A stretch of DNA of 64,000 bases from Amycolatopsis dendrobii (GCF_014145675.1 NZ_JACGZW010000003.1:434001-498000), one strand, 5' to 3'. Numbered from the stretch's first letter, positions 1-7,209 are shown. The notes: generated by a model from the sequence alone, not told the origin. A program made the numbers and translations.

Positions 1-393
1 GTCGGCGGTTTCGGGGTCGCACGGGAGATCTGCCGCGTCACTGTCGCCGACCCCGGAATGCCGTATTTCATCTATCCGAGCGGCAAGGCGGCCATCACGC
101 TGTCCGCCAACAGTGCTGCGGACCTGCGCATCACCACCGGTTCCCTGAACGGCCCCGTCGTCTTCTGGAGTCGATTTCACACCTACGGCACGAGCGTGGA
201 CAAGCTGTGCGTGCCGAACGTCGCCCCGACGTATTTCGGACCGCTGACCGGATCGACGGACATCGTGCTGTCGTGCGGAATGCGCGACAGCAACAACCAG
301 TACAGCGGGTTCGGATTCCGCGGCAACGACGCGGGCGCGAACATCGTCACGTCGATTGTCTTCCCGGCGACCGCCCAGCCTCCGGCGGTGTAG
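1..393 (+). CDS. Phage tail protein, C-terminal part (truncated by window edge)
   Basis: The reading frame is open from base 1 to the TAG at 391-393, so at least 130 residues of a longer protein are present and the start lies to the left. I do not recognise a domain; the residues are beta-rich and low in charge (YFIYPSG, NGPVVFW), as in phage tail components. The next gene starts on the base after this stop, so the two are translationally linked in the late operon. The tail assignment rests on position ahead of the tail protein, endolysin and holin genes. It could also be a distal tail or baseplate-like protein. Confidence 0.6.
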   Translation, partial: VGGFGVAREICRVTVADPGMPYFIYPSGKAAITLSANSAADLRITTGSLNGPVVFWSRFHTYGTSVDKLCVPNVAPTYFGPLTGSTDIVLSCGMRDSNNQYSGFGFRGNDAGANIVTSIVFPATAQPPAV

Positions 394-1533
394 ATGGCGA
401 CCTGGCGCGTCCTCATCGCCGACACGGTCACCGGCACGATCCTCTCCGACGTGACCCCGCGCGATCTGCCGAGCTTTTCCCGGAAGGTGACCGACAAGGG
501 TTCGTGGACCGTCAACGTCATGCCGGAGGACCGCGCGAACTCCGCTGTGGACCTTCACGCCTGTGTGGACGCGGGCCGGTACACGTGGATCGTCGCGTGC
601 GACGACTACATCTGCCAGGCCGGGCCGACGTTCACCTACCAGTACGACGAGAACACCCGCAACCTCTCCGTCTCCGGAGCGGGGATTCAGAGCCTGTTCG
701 ACCGCCGGGTCCTGCGCAACCCGGCGGGACCGGCGAACAACATCGTGCACGTCAACAACGATCTCGTGCTGAACGGCTACACGCTCCGCGGAATCGCCCG
801 CGAAATCGTGGCCGCCAACCTCGCGCAAGTCGGCTACGGCCTGCCGATCGACGTCCCCGCCGCCGAAGCCGGCACCAGCACCCGGACCTACTACGGCTAC
901 GACCTGGCCACGGTCTGGGACAGGCTCAACGAGCTGTCCAAAGTAGACAAAGGGCCGGAGCTCGACTTCCGCCCCTACATCACGCCGTCGGGCAACCAGA
1001 TCCGCTGGGAGCTGCTCATCGGCAGCCCCAAACTCGGAAACCAGACCTCCACCAGCGTGTGGGACTACGGAGGCGCTCTCGGGCAGATCGACGTCGACAC
1101 CAACGGCGCGGCCTCGCCGTGCGTCAAGGCGTGGGTGCGAGGCAGCGGCACCGAAAGGACCATGCTCGCGGGCTACGCGAGCAACGACACCCTCATCTCC
1201 CTGGGCTACCCGCCGACCGACTACGTGGACAACGACCACACCTCCGTCGTCCTGAAGCCCACATTGGACGCGTACGCCATCGCCGATCTCGCGCAGTTCA
1301 GCGCCCCCAGCGAGACGTGGAAATGCAACGTCCGCGTGGACGGCCTGAGCAGCCGAGGAGTCCTTGTTTCGCCGAAGCTCGGCGGCTGGTCGCCGGGCGA
1401 TGCACCGATCTTCGGCGTCAGCGGCCACCCGTGGATCAAGGACGGTCAGTACCGCCGTCGCATCCTCGGATTCAGCAACGACACCGAAAGCACGGTGTCG
1501 CTCGAACTACAGGAAACTCTGGCGGTGAACTGA
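394..1533 (+). CDS. Phage minor tail protein
   Basis: 379 residues. The ATG abuts the preceding TAG and the TGA overlaps the next ATG (ATGA at 1532-1535 region), as expected in a packed phage late operon. The N-terminal part (WRVLIADTVTGTILSDV, then SGSWTV-like strands) resembles tail-hub or minor tail proteins of actinobacterial siphoviruses, which open with beta modules that join tail tube and tip; the middle is alpha/beta and the C-terminus returns to beta (QYRRRILGFSNDTEST). No enzymatic motif is visible. Family-level identity is inferred from context and overall style, since no diagnostic motif is present. Confidence 0.65.
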   Translation: MATWRVLIADTVTGTILSDVTPRDLPSFSRKVTDKGSWTVNVMPEDRANSAVDLHACVDAGRYTWIVACDDYICQAGPTFTYQYDENTRNLSVSGAGIQSLFDRRVLRNPAGPANNIVHVNNDLVLNGYTLRGIAREIVAANLAQVGYGLPIDVPAAEAGTSTRTYYGYDLATVWDRLNELSKVDKGPELDFRPYITPSGNQIRWELLIGSPKLGNQTSTSVWDYGGALGQIDVDTNGAASPCVKAWVRGSGTERTMLAGYASNDTLISLGYPPTDYVDNDHTSVVLKPTLDAYAIADLAQFSAPSETWKCNVRVDGLSSRGVLVSPKLGGWSPGDAPIFGVSGHPWIKDGQYRRRILGFSNDTESTVSLELQETLAVN

Positions 1534-2075
1534 TGACCCAACCGCCGGGAACCGGCTCGCTCGTCGACCAGCTCAACGACCTGCGCCGCCAAGTCGCCGA
1601 ACTGGCGCGCAAGGCACCCTCGATGCCCGCGTGCCGCGCCGCGTTGACCCTCAGCACGGTGAAGATCGGGTCAGGCGACACGTTCGCCCAGGCGAACTGG
1701 GGAGCCGCCGAGGACCCGTTCGGCTGGTTCACACCGGCCGCGGGCGGCAACTTCAGCTACATCACGGTGGGGCTCAGCGGCTACTACCAGCTGACCTACC
1801 GCAGCACGACCACCGGACTCGCCTCCGGTGCTGTCGCGGGCAGCAAGGTGACGCTCAACGCCGGTAACGTAGCGAACTCGGTGGCCTCGGATCTCGTCGT
1901 CAGCTCCGGGCAGGCAGAGGGGTGCGTGCAGAGCGCTTTCCGGGCGCGGATTCCGCTGTCGGCCGGCGACCGGATCTTCTGGAGCAACTACTGCTCCACG
2001 ACCACCGGTTCCCTGGTGGCCTCCAGCTTCGGCATCCCCACTGAGTGCACGGTCCAGTTCATCTCGTCGCGATGA
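1533..2075 (+). CDS. Small phage tail fibre-like protein (coiled coil plus C1q-like sandwich)
   Basis: 180 residues. The ATG overlaps the previous TGA; this start is chosen over the long upstream extension of the same frame because that extension lies antiphase over the tail gene. Residues about 10-28 (LVDQLNDLRRQVAELARKA) are a heptad coiled coil. The remaining 140 residues look like a jelly-roll of the C1q/TNF type (NFSYITV, GYYQLTYRS, GDRIFWSN), the usual build of trimeric receptor-binding phage appendages. I infer a surface-exposed tail or head fibre. Several Ser/Thr/Gly runs are consistent with a stable extracellular beta fold. Confidence 0.6.
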   Translation: MTQPPGTGSLVDQLNDLRRQVAELARKAPSMPACRAALTLSTVKIGSGDTFAQANWGAAEDPFGWFTPAAGGNFSYITVGLSGYYQLTYRSTTTGLASGAVAGSKVTLNAGNVANSVASDLVVSSGQAEGCVQSAFRARIPLSAGDRIFWSNYCSTTTGSLVASSFGIPTECTVQFISSR

Positions 2076-2458
2076 TGACGCTCGCCGCGGACGGCGGCAC
2101 CCTCGACAACGTCACGACGTGGGTCAACTTCGGCGTGCTCGGCCTGGTGTTCCTCGCGGTCATGACCGGCTGGATCTGGGCGAAGCCCAGCGTCGACCGG
2201 CTCATCGAAGAGCGCGACCGCGCCATCAAAGAACGCGAGAAGTCCGACGCCCAGCGCGACGCGATGGCCCAAGTCCTGCAAGAGCGGCTCCTGCCGGTCG
2301 TCGGCGACTTCATTTCCACGACGCGGGCGCTCATGCCTGTCCTGCAACAGCTCCAGGCGCTTCAGCAGATGATCCCGATCCTTCAGGAGCTGATCCGATC
2401 CAGCGAGGTATCGAGTGACCCCAAGGAAAAACGGCGACGCGGCAAACGCTCCTCGTGA
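2072..2458 (+). CDS. Phage single-pass membrane protein with coiled-coil tail
   Basis: About 128 residues from ATG 2072, which overlaps the TGA of the fibre gene; ATG 2075 is an equally good alternative. A single membrane segment (residues about 17-36, NFGVLGLVFLAVMTGWIW) is followed by a long charged helix (EERDRAIKEREKSDAQRD) and a basic tail (KEKRRRGKR). In actinophages such proteins commonly sit between tail and lysis genes, and some act as secondary holins or lysis regulators. No function can be assigned here. The 3' end overlaps the next small gene by 44 bases. Confidence 0.6.
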   Translation: MMTLAADGGTLDNVTTWVNFGVLGLVFLAVMTGWIWAKPSVDRLIEERDRAIKEREKSDAQRDAMAQVLQERLLPVVGDFISTTRALMPVLQQLQALQQMIPILQELIRSSEVSSDPKEKRRRGKRSS

Positions 2459-2579
2459 ATACCGGCCCGAGGAAGTAGAGGCCCTCACCGAGAAGGCCGC
2501 CGAGCTGCTCGACGAACTCCACCAGGTCATGACCGAGATGTCCGACCGCTTGCGAAGCCTCGGAGCCGAGACCCGATGA
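2415..2579 (+). CDS. Small phage coiled-coil protein (54 residues)
   Basis: Starts at GTG 2415 inside the end of the previous gene and stops at TGA 2577-2579. The 54-residue product is basic at the N-terminus (VTPRKNGDAAN) and then one acidic amphipathic helix (ALTEKAAELLDELHQVMTEM). It resembles the product of the following gene in length and helical pattern (a VIEELDAVVTELSTML-type helix), which suggests an old tandem duplication. The overlaps at both ends and the retained helix support coding. Function is unknown; a scaffold or chaperone for lysis or tail proteins is possible. Confidence 0.5.
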   Translation: MTPRKNGDAANAPREYRPEEVEALTEKAAELLDELHQVMTEMSDRLRSLGAETR

Positions 2580-2752
2580 GGTGGGGGAAAAGCGTGCCCG
2601 ACAAGAACACGGCCCCGGAACGGGCCGCCTCTCACGACGCCGAAGTAGCCCGGCTCACCGCACGGGCGGATCTGGTGATCGAGGAACTGGACGCGGTCGT
2701 GACGGAACTGTCCACCATGCTCAAAAGCGCCTACGGGATCAAGGATGACTGA
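2576..2752 (+). CDS. Small phage coiled-coil protein (58 residues), relative of the preceding gene
   Basis: ATG 2576 overlaps the preceding TGA (ATGA), and the TGA at 2750-2752 overlaps the next start. A GTG at 2594 is preceded by an AGGTGGGGG ribosome-binding sequence at good distance and may be the real start, giving 52 residues. The product is mostly one helix (ARADLVIEELDAVVTEL) like that of its neighbour. I see no known domain. Its only support is packing in the late operon and the resemblance to the neighbouring small protein. Confidence 0.45.
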   Translation: MRWGKSVPDKNTAPERAASHDAEVARLTARADLVIEELDAVVTELSTMLKSAYGIKDD

Positions 2753-3164
2753 CCCACGCAACCCCGCCATCGCAGCCGCGGAACGGCTTCAAGAGTCCGT
2801 TGTGGACCTGAAGGAGGAGATCCGCGGCCTGCGCAGCTACGGCGAACGCAACCGCCACCTCATCGTCGGCCTCGCGGTCTCCCTCGTGCTGGACGTGCTC
2901 CTGACCATCGGCGTCATCATCGCCGCGGTCACCGCGAACCACGCCGGAGACCTGGCCGCGGCGAACAGGCAGAACCAGCTCGACACCTGCACCTCCACCA
3001 ACCAAACCCGGCAGGCCAGCCGGAATCTCTGGAACTACGTCCTGGACCAAGCCGCCAAGGACGCAGAAGGCCAGACCCCGGAACGACGACGGCAGATCGC
3101 CGAATTCCGCACCTACATGCAAAGCGCCTACGCCGACCGCGACTGCTCGAAGATCGGGAGGTGA
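2745..3164 (+). CDS. Phage membrane protein with large exported domain
   Basis: 139 residues, ATG 2745 within the end of the preceding gene. An N-terminal coiled coil (ERLQESVVDLKEEIRGL) precedes one membrane span (residues about 38-63, HLIVGLAVSLVLDVLLTI) and a hydrophilic C-terminal domain with two cysteines (DTCTSTNQ, DRDCSK). The topology and position just before the endolysin resemble accessory lysis proteins of actinophages, such as spanin-like or holin-partner proteins. This is inferred from topology and location; no family motif is visible. Confidence 0.55.
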   Translation: MTDPRNPAIAAAERLQESVVDLKEEIRGLRSYGERNRHLIVGLAVSLVLDVLLTIGVIIAAVTANHAGDLAAANRQNQLDTCTSTNQTRQASRNLWNYVLDQAAKDAEGQTPERRRQIAEFRTYMQSAYADRDCSKIGR

Positions 3165-3168
3165 GCCG

Positions 3169-4131
3169 ATGCCCCTGATCATCGACCTCTACCAGAAGTA
3201 CAACCCCGTCGGCAGCTGGAGCGCATTGCGCGGAGCCGTGGACGGTGCCTACATCAAGTACTCCGACGGAAACGGCCCCGCCCAGGTCACCGCCGACGCC
3301 TACGTCTCCGGCTGCAACGGGGCGGGAATCCCCTACGGGGGCTACCACTTCGCCGAGGCCGGCGACCCCGTCCGCCAGGCCGACGTGCTCATCGACATGT
3401 ACCGCCGCTACGGCGGCCAGCTCGCTCCCGCACTCGACCTGGAAACCGGCGGCATCCCGGTCGCCCAGCGGCCGGCATTCGCCCGCGCGTTCCTCGAACG
3501 CGTGCACACCGTCTACCCGCGCGTCGTGCTCTACGCATCCACGTCCTGGCTGGCCGGCCTCAACCCCGACCGCTGGCCCTACGACTGGGACGTCACCTGG
3601 GCCGCCGACTACGGCCCGAACAACGGACGACGCAATGCCATCCGCCACTACGGCGGCCGGGTCGACCTGCACCAGTTCACCAGCACAGGCCGCGCCGCCG
3701 GAACCGTCGGCGCGGTCGACCTCAGCTACACCGCCGACCTCGCGGCCCTCTTCCTGCCCACCGCCGCGGAAACGGAGAACGACGACATGCCCGCCATCCC
3801 TTACACGTTCGACGGCACCGGCCGCGACGGCGCCGGCCAGCTCAAGGAACGTTGCCATGTGTTCACCATCCCCGTCGGCTCGGTCAGCGCGGTCGTCGGC
3901 CGGGCGTGGCTGTCGTTCAAATGCGGTATAGGCCCGGCTGAGCGTGTCCGGCTCATGGCCATTGCTGGCGGGCCGAAAGCCTCGTACACCGTCGACAAGA
4001 CCTGGACCAACGTCGCCAGCGACGCGACCCGCGTCTACATCGAAGCCCCGAGCGGCAGCGACCAGTTCACCGCCTTCGTCAAGAGCGAGTTCCCCTACAG
4101 CCTCGGCCTGGAAACGGCGGCCAAGCGATGA
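3169..4131 (+). CDS. Phage endolysin, GH25-type lysozyme
   Basis: 320 residues; ATG 3169 is preceded by GGGAGGTGAG. The N-terminal ~200 residues match glycoside hydrolase family 25 (1,4-beta-N-acetylmuramidase): an opening strand with Asp6 (LIIDLYQ), YIKYSDG, the GYHFAEAG strand, the catalytic Asp-x-Glu in PALDLETGG and a late LHQFTSTG strand. The C-terminal ~110 residues form a separate beta domain of unknown type, probably wall-binding. There is no signal peptide, so export would need the holin encoded next, whose ATG overlaps this stop. It cleaves peptidoglycan at the end of the lytic cycle. Confidence 0.85.
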   Translation: MPLIIDLYQKYNPVGSWSALRGAVDGAYIKYSDGNGPAQVTADAYVSGCNGAGIPYGGYHFAEAGDPVRQADVLIDMYRRYGGQLAPALDLETGGIPVAQRPAFARAFLERVHTVYPRVVLYASTSWLAGLNPDRWPYDWDVTWAADYGPNNGRRNAIRHYGGRVDLHQFTSTGRAAGTVGAVDLSYTADLAALFLPTAAETENDDMPAIPYTFDGTGRDGAGQLKERCHVFTIPVGSVSAVVGRAWLSFKCGIGPAERVRLMAIAGGPKASYTVDKTWTNVASDATRVYIEAPSGSDQFTAFVKSEFPYSLGLETAAKR

Positions 4132-4463
4132 ACTACGCCAAAGCCGCCGTCGCCGTCCTCGCCGCCGGGGCCTCCGCCGCCCTCGCCGCGCTCACCGGCG
4201 ACCAGACCATCTCGACCCTGGAATGGGTCAACATCCTGATCGCGATCGCCACCGCCGCGTCCGTGTTCACCGCGCCGAACGTCCCCGGCGCATCCGTCAC
4301 CAAAGCGGCTCTCGCCGCGATCATGACCGGGCTCACTGCCTGTGCGAACCTCGTCGGCGCGAACAGCTCCACCAGCTGGTGGCAGCTGTTCTCCGCGTTC
4401 CTCGGGGCCGCCCTCGTGTACGCGGTCCGCAACACGCCCCACCGCGGCCTCACTGCCGCCTGA
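4128..4463 (+). CDS. Phage holin
   Basis: 111 residues; the ATG overlaps the endolysin TGA (ATGA). Two or three hydrophobic helices are visible (AVAVLAAGASAALAAL, WVNILIAIATAASVF, LFSAFLGAALVYAV), and the short C-terminus ends RNTPHRGLTAA. This is the usual size and layout of actinophage holins, which form membrane lesions that release the endolysin. It is the last gene of the late operon and is followed by a terminator. Assignment is by topology plus adjacency to the lysozyme. Confidence 0.75.
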   Translation: MNYAKAAVAVLAAGASAALAALTGDQTISTLEWVNILIAIATAASVFTAPNVPGASVTKAALAAIMTGLTACANLVGANSSTSWWQLFSAFLGAALVYAVRNTPHRGLTAA

Positions 4464-4510
4464 ACCCTCGAACCGGAGCAGCCGGAGATCCCTCCCGGCT
4501 GCCCGCGCAG

Positions 4511-4562
4511 AAGCCCCCGCCGCTCCCCGGTGCCGTTCACCCGGGTAGAGCAGCGGGGGCTT
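4511..4562 (+). terminator. Rho-independent terminator after the phage lysis genes
   Basis: AAGCCCCCGC at 4511-4520 pairs with GCGGGGGCTT at 4553-4562, with further pairing inside. There is no long T run, as is common in actinobacteria. It lies 47 bases after the holin stop and probably ends the late operon before the hairpin array. Confidence 0.6.
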
Positions 4563-4633
4563 CGCTGCGTGTACAGGCTGGGCACACGGCCTGCCTGAGT
4601 GACCGTGCTAACATCGGCTTCGCCCGGCTGGGC

Positions 4634-5078
4634 ACGCTCCCCGCGCAAGCGGGGGTGGCTCAGTGCAGTCGCCACCTGCGGTTTTGCTCCCGTGTAACAG
4701 CGAGGCAGCCCGGTGCGACTGACAGGGTGCAGTATTCCCCGCGTGAGCGGGGGTGTCCCGCTGCGGTACTGCTCGGTGACGGATTCCCCGCGCAAGCGGG
4801 GGTGGCCCGGCCTGGTACTGAGTGGCGACGCATTCCCCGCGTGAGCGGGGGTGATCCGTTGCAACGTGTACAGCTAGCAGCGGATTAGCAGTACTCCCCG
4901 CGTCAGCGGGGGTGGCCCGCTCCGATACGGGGTCGTGACGTATTCCCCGCGCAAGCGGGGGTGATCCGTTGCAGTGCATACAGCTGGCAGCGGATTTGCA
5001 GTACTCCCCGCGTCAGCGGGGGTGGATCGTTCCGATACGGAGCGAGAGCGAGCAGTATTCCCCACACCAGTGGGGCAC
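4634..5078 (+). CRISPR. CRISPR-like array of eight hairpin repeats with related, non-unique spacers; no cas genes
   Basis: 29-bp units with the core ATTCCCCGCGTGAGCGGGGG (variants CAA or TCA in the loop) occur at 4634, 4732, 4781, 4830, 4891, 4940 and 5001, plus a degenerate one at 5055 whose CCCC/GGGG hairpin is kept. The form is that of actinobacterial type I-E repeats. Spacing is 98, 49, 49, 61, 49, 61 and 54. The 61-bp steps leave 32-bp spacers, the I-E norm, and the 49-bp steps leave 20-bp spacers. The two 32-bp spacers (4859-4890, 4969-5000) match each other at 26 of 32 bases, and the 20-bp ones share GRTACKG and end in GAC. The array therefore grew by duplication rather than adaptation. 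It lies between the prophage lysis genes and a strong terminator, with no cas gene in the window. It may be a decayed array, a phage-borne CRISPR mimic RNA, or an unrelated structural repeat. Confidence 0.55.
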
Positions 5079-5115
5079 GAGGCCCCGGCACTTCGGTGCC
5101 GGGGCCTCATTTTTG
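5079..5115 (+). terminator. Strong Rho-independent terminator closing the hairpin array
   Basis: A perfect 13-bp stem (5079-5091 with 5096-5108) closed by a TTCG tetraloop is followed by ATTTTTG. The T run lies on the right, so it stops plus-strand transcription. It touches the last degenerate repeat, which suggests that the array is transcribed left to right. Confidence 0.85.
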
Positions 5116-5160
5116 TGCGCTTGCGGCCTGCTGGACCGCTCGTGACGCCTTTAGCCGTTG

Positions 5161-5670
5161 TCACGAGGTTTCGTCCGGCGGAGACCCACCGCTGGATTCC
5201 TCCGCCGGACCGATCTCCGGGGCTCGCAGCGGTCGGGCCATCTCGAAGAATCGCGCCAGCAACGCCTGGTCCCAGTTGAAGAACCTCCGGACCGCGTGAA
5301 ACCGGTGCACGCACTCAGTCCACTTCTCGTGGTAGTCCAGAGTGAGAACGACGTCCGGTGAGCGGCCTGCCTCGCGGGCTACGTACTCGTCGTAGGACAG
5401 CGTCCCGAGCCGGGCGCAGCGGGCGAAGTCGTAGACAGCCTCGTCCCAGCGGAAGGCCCCGCCCTCGCGGACTTCGAGGTGCAGCCACATCAGGTGATCC
5501 GGGAAGCCGACCTCGTGGGTTCGCTCCAGAATCATCGCCCAGGTCTCGCGGACGCACGGGAGATTCAGCCTCGTGCGCACGACGAGCTGGCTGCGCAACT
5601 CGATTGAGTTGTCCGTCAGGAACCGAGCCGCCGAAGGCTCCAGGGCGATGGAGGATTGTCCTGTCAACAT
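5161..5670 (-). CDS. Hypothetical protein of the accessory region
   Basis: 169 residues; the ATG at 5670 has GGAG a few bases upstream. I do not recognise the family. The residues look like a soluble alpha/beta or helical protein (RETWAMILERTHEVGF, DEAVYDFARCARLGTL, WNQ-like WNWDQALLARFF), with a Ser/Gly/Pro-rich disordered end. No signal peptide or membrane span is visible. It lies on the strand opposite to the phage late genes, between the array terminator and a secreted pseudoprotease, the usual position of prophage cargo genes. A lysogenic cargo role is inference only. Confidence 0.6.
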   Translation of the reverse strand: MLTGQSSIALEPSAARFLTDNSIELRSQLVVRTRLNLPCVRETWAMILERTHEVGFPDHLMWLHLEVREGGAFRWDEAVYDFARCARLGTLSYDEYVAREAGRSPDVVLTLDYHEKWTECVHRFHAVRRFFNWDQALLARFFEMARPLRAPEIGPAEESSGGSPPDETS

Positions 5671-5733
5671 TCAGCTCCGAACATCCGGGACGGCTTGGAG
5701 CCGCGCACCAGCGGCTCCAAGCCGGACTATCTA

Positions 5734-6552
5734 TCAGGAATTTTCCGCGATGGTGTCTTCGATCCAGTTCCGGTAGGAGCTGATGTCAGTGAAAGCGGTG
5801 TTCGACTGCCCGGGAACGGGACTTCCGCCGCGAGAGTCGATCCCGACGACCCGCATGCGCCCTCGCTTGTCGATGGTGACGGCGGGGCCGCCCGCGTCGC
5901 CGTAGGCGGGCCCCTTGGCGTTCGGGTGACCCGTGCAGAACTCGCCGTGCGAGATCCCCGCATCGGCGCACTGCTGCTTCGGAACGACGGGCAAGTCCAG
6001 CTGATGCAGCAGCTTCGGGAGCTTGGACCGGTCCGGCTTCGAGAGTGGCTCGGTTGCTCCCCATCCGTACGTCCTCAGCACGTCGCCCGGTCGCGGAGAC
6101 CACCACGCCAGACGCGCTGCTGGCACGTCGAGGTCGTTGTCGACCTGGAGCAGGGCGAGATCGCCGGTCGGGGTGTTGGGGTTCCATTGAGGATTGACGA
6201 AGATCCGTTCGACGCGGCCGGTGGCGCCGCCCTGCGTGCGGTCGAGGCCCACCCTGACGTGAAACTTCTTGTGCTTGGCCGGGATCTCGTCGGGAATTCC
6301 GAGGTCCGTGACGCACTGCGCCGCGGTGAGGAGCCAGCGGTCATCGACTACCACGGATCCGCACGTCTGCGCGTCGCGCAAGCCTTCAGGGGCGGCGTCG
6401 AACATCAGCGCGCCGACGGACTTGACCGACGCTGGCGCGAGCTGGCCCCCGATGAGCTGGGCGGAGGAGTCGGCCGCCGAAGCAGTCGAGGTCATCGACG
6501 CGGTCGCCACGAGGGCGAGGGCACCGGTAGCTGCGAGCTTTCTGGAACGCAT
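5734..6552 (-). CDS. Secreted trypsin-fold (S1) pseudoprotease
   Basis: 272 residues from ATG 6552 (AAAGGGAAAA just upstream; an in-frame ATG at 6585 lacks a ribosome-binding site). Residues 1-27 are a signal peptide (ALALVATASM, cleavage after TASA). The S1 chymotrypsin fold is recognisable: C64...C80 disulphide pair, LLTAAQC, DLALLQ, GWGATE and GDAGGP. Two of the three catalytic residues are replaced: the triad His is Gln79 and the nucleophile Ser is Ala220, while Asp131 remains. It should be unable to hydrolyse peptides and may act as a binding protein, inhibitor decoy or adhesin. A normal S1 paralogue lies at 33,211-34,020. Confidence 0.85.
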   Translation of the reverse strand: MRSRKLAATGALALVATASMTSTASAADSSAQLIGGQLAPASVKSVGALMFDAAPEGLRDAQTCGSVVVDDRWLLTAAQCVTDLGIPDEIPAKHKKFHVRVGLDRTQGGATGRVERIFVNPQWNPNTPTGDLALLQVDNDLDVPAARLAWWSPRPGDVLRTYGWGATEPLSKPDRSKLPKLLHQLDLPVVPKQQCADAGISHGEFCTGHPNAKGPAYGDAGGPAVTIDKRGRMRVVGIDSRGGSPVPGQSNTAFTDISSYRNWIEDTIAENS

Positions 6553-6610
6553 TTTTCCCTTTCTGGTTGTGTACACGAACCGCAACCGGCCGGGAGCGAC
6601 CGGGCGGGGA

Positions 6611-6973
6611 TCAAGGGCGCGTCGGACCGGTCGGGCCGCCGTGGACGGCGCGGTTGCGCCTCGCCAGTCGCATATTCAGGCTGAGCCCGGCCGGGCGGCG
6701 CGCGACACCGATGCGCCTCATCCAGGTCATGACCGTGGGTCGGCATACGCCGACTTTCTGGCCGCTCTCCTTCGCCGTGAACCCTCGCGCATACCATTCG
6801 ATCGCTTCCCACGCGGCGAACGGGTGCGGACGCTTCGGAACGAATAGTCCACGCATGCAGTTATTCGGCCTTTTAGTCCAGTCCGGATCGGGCGGAAGGC
6901 CGGCCGCCAGTGAGCGCCTGGCGACCACGCTTCCGATCGTCTCCATTTTCCGAAGAGTGTTCGATGTCGTCAT
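6611..6973 (-). CDS. Small helix-turn-helix DNA-binding protein
   Basis: Up to 120 residues. The ATG at 6973 begins directly at the 3' end of the tRNA-like element; the ATG at 6946 (111 residues) is the likelier start. The centre holds a resolvase/transposase-like HTH: AIEWYARGFTAKESGQKVGV then CRPTVMTWMRRIGVARR, i.e. a first helix, turn and recognition helix with RPTVxxWxRRxG. The C-terminus is basic and then Gly/Pro-rich. No catalytic domain is present, so it is either a small regulator or the DNA-binding part of a mobile-element protein. It lies 58 bases before the pseudoprotease start and may share its transcript. Confidence 0.55.
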   Translation of the reverse strand: MTTSNTLRKMETIGSVVARRSLAAGLPPDPDWTKRPNNCMRGLFVPKRPHPFAAWEAIEWYARGFTAKESGQKVGVCRPTVMTWMRRIGVARRPAGLSLNMRLARRNRAVHGGPTGPTRP

Positions 6974-6975
6974 GT

Positions 6976-7045
6976 TGCCCCACCGGGGATCGAACCCGGA
7001 CCGACAGGATTGTGTCCCTCGCGCTTCCAGTTACACCATGGGGCA
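6976..7045 (-). tRNA. tRNA-like element with aberrant anticodon arm, possible prophage attachment site
   Basis: Read on the minus strand, the 70 bases fold with a perfect 7-bp acceptor stem (TGCCCCA with TGGGGCA), a D arm GTGT/GCGC around AACTGG, and a perfect T arm CCGGG-TTCGATC-CCCGG. The anticodon arm is poor: the best 7-base loop gives anticodon ACA, lacks U33 and has a mismatch in the stem. CCA is not encoded, as is common in actinobacteria. The 3' end points toward the prophage. It may be a decayed tRNA, an unusual phage tRNA or a tRNA fragment duplicated by integration. The anticodon cannot be called with confidence. Confidence 0.5.
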
Positions 7046-7193
7046 TCACCCGGGACGCAATCCCCATTGTCCCGAGCTTTCGCCATGCGACTATGTTTCC
7101 CGCTAGGCCCAACGGCAGGCCATCATGACGGGACATCGGCTTGAGAAAGGCGAGAACCTAACCCTGTTGTCGCATGGCTACAAATCTATGGAA

Positions 7194-7209
7194 TCCGACA
7201 TCTGTCGGA
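7194..7209. promoter_or_regulatory. 16-bp inverted repeat downstream of the kinase gene
   Basis: TCCGACA-TC-TGTCGGA is a perfect 7-bp dyad in an AT-richer 195-bp gap between the tRNA-like element and the end of the minus-strand operon. It may be an operator or a small hairpin ending the operon. No T run follows. Confidence 0.3.

Noticed and set aside
207..1532. Long plus-strand frame reading Arg/Pro/Gly-rich sequence ahead of the fibre gene
   Set aside because: It overlaps the tail gene in another frame; the composition is that of a GC-rich shadow. Only the part from 1533 is coding.
4634..5078. Reading the array as a normal working CRISPR immune locus
   Set aside because: Spacers are homologous to each other, spacing alternates 49/61, and no cas gene or clear leader is present in the window.
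4133..5314. Several long frames through the hairpin array giving HPRLRGE, TPAHAGN and PPLARG repeats
   Set aside because: These are the well-known false translations of type I-E-like repeats on both strands; the real content is the repeat array.
6976..7045. Calling the element tRNA-Gln or tRNA-Cys
   Set aside because: The arms resemble tRNA-Gln in the D region and the best loop gives ACA, but the anticodon stem is mismatched and U33 is absent, so no identity is supportable.
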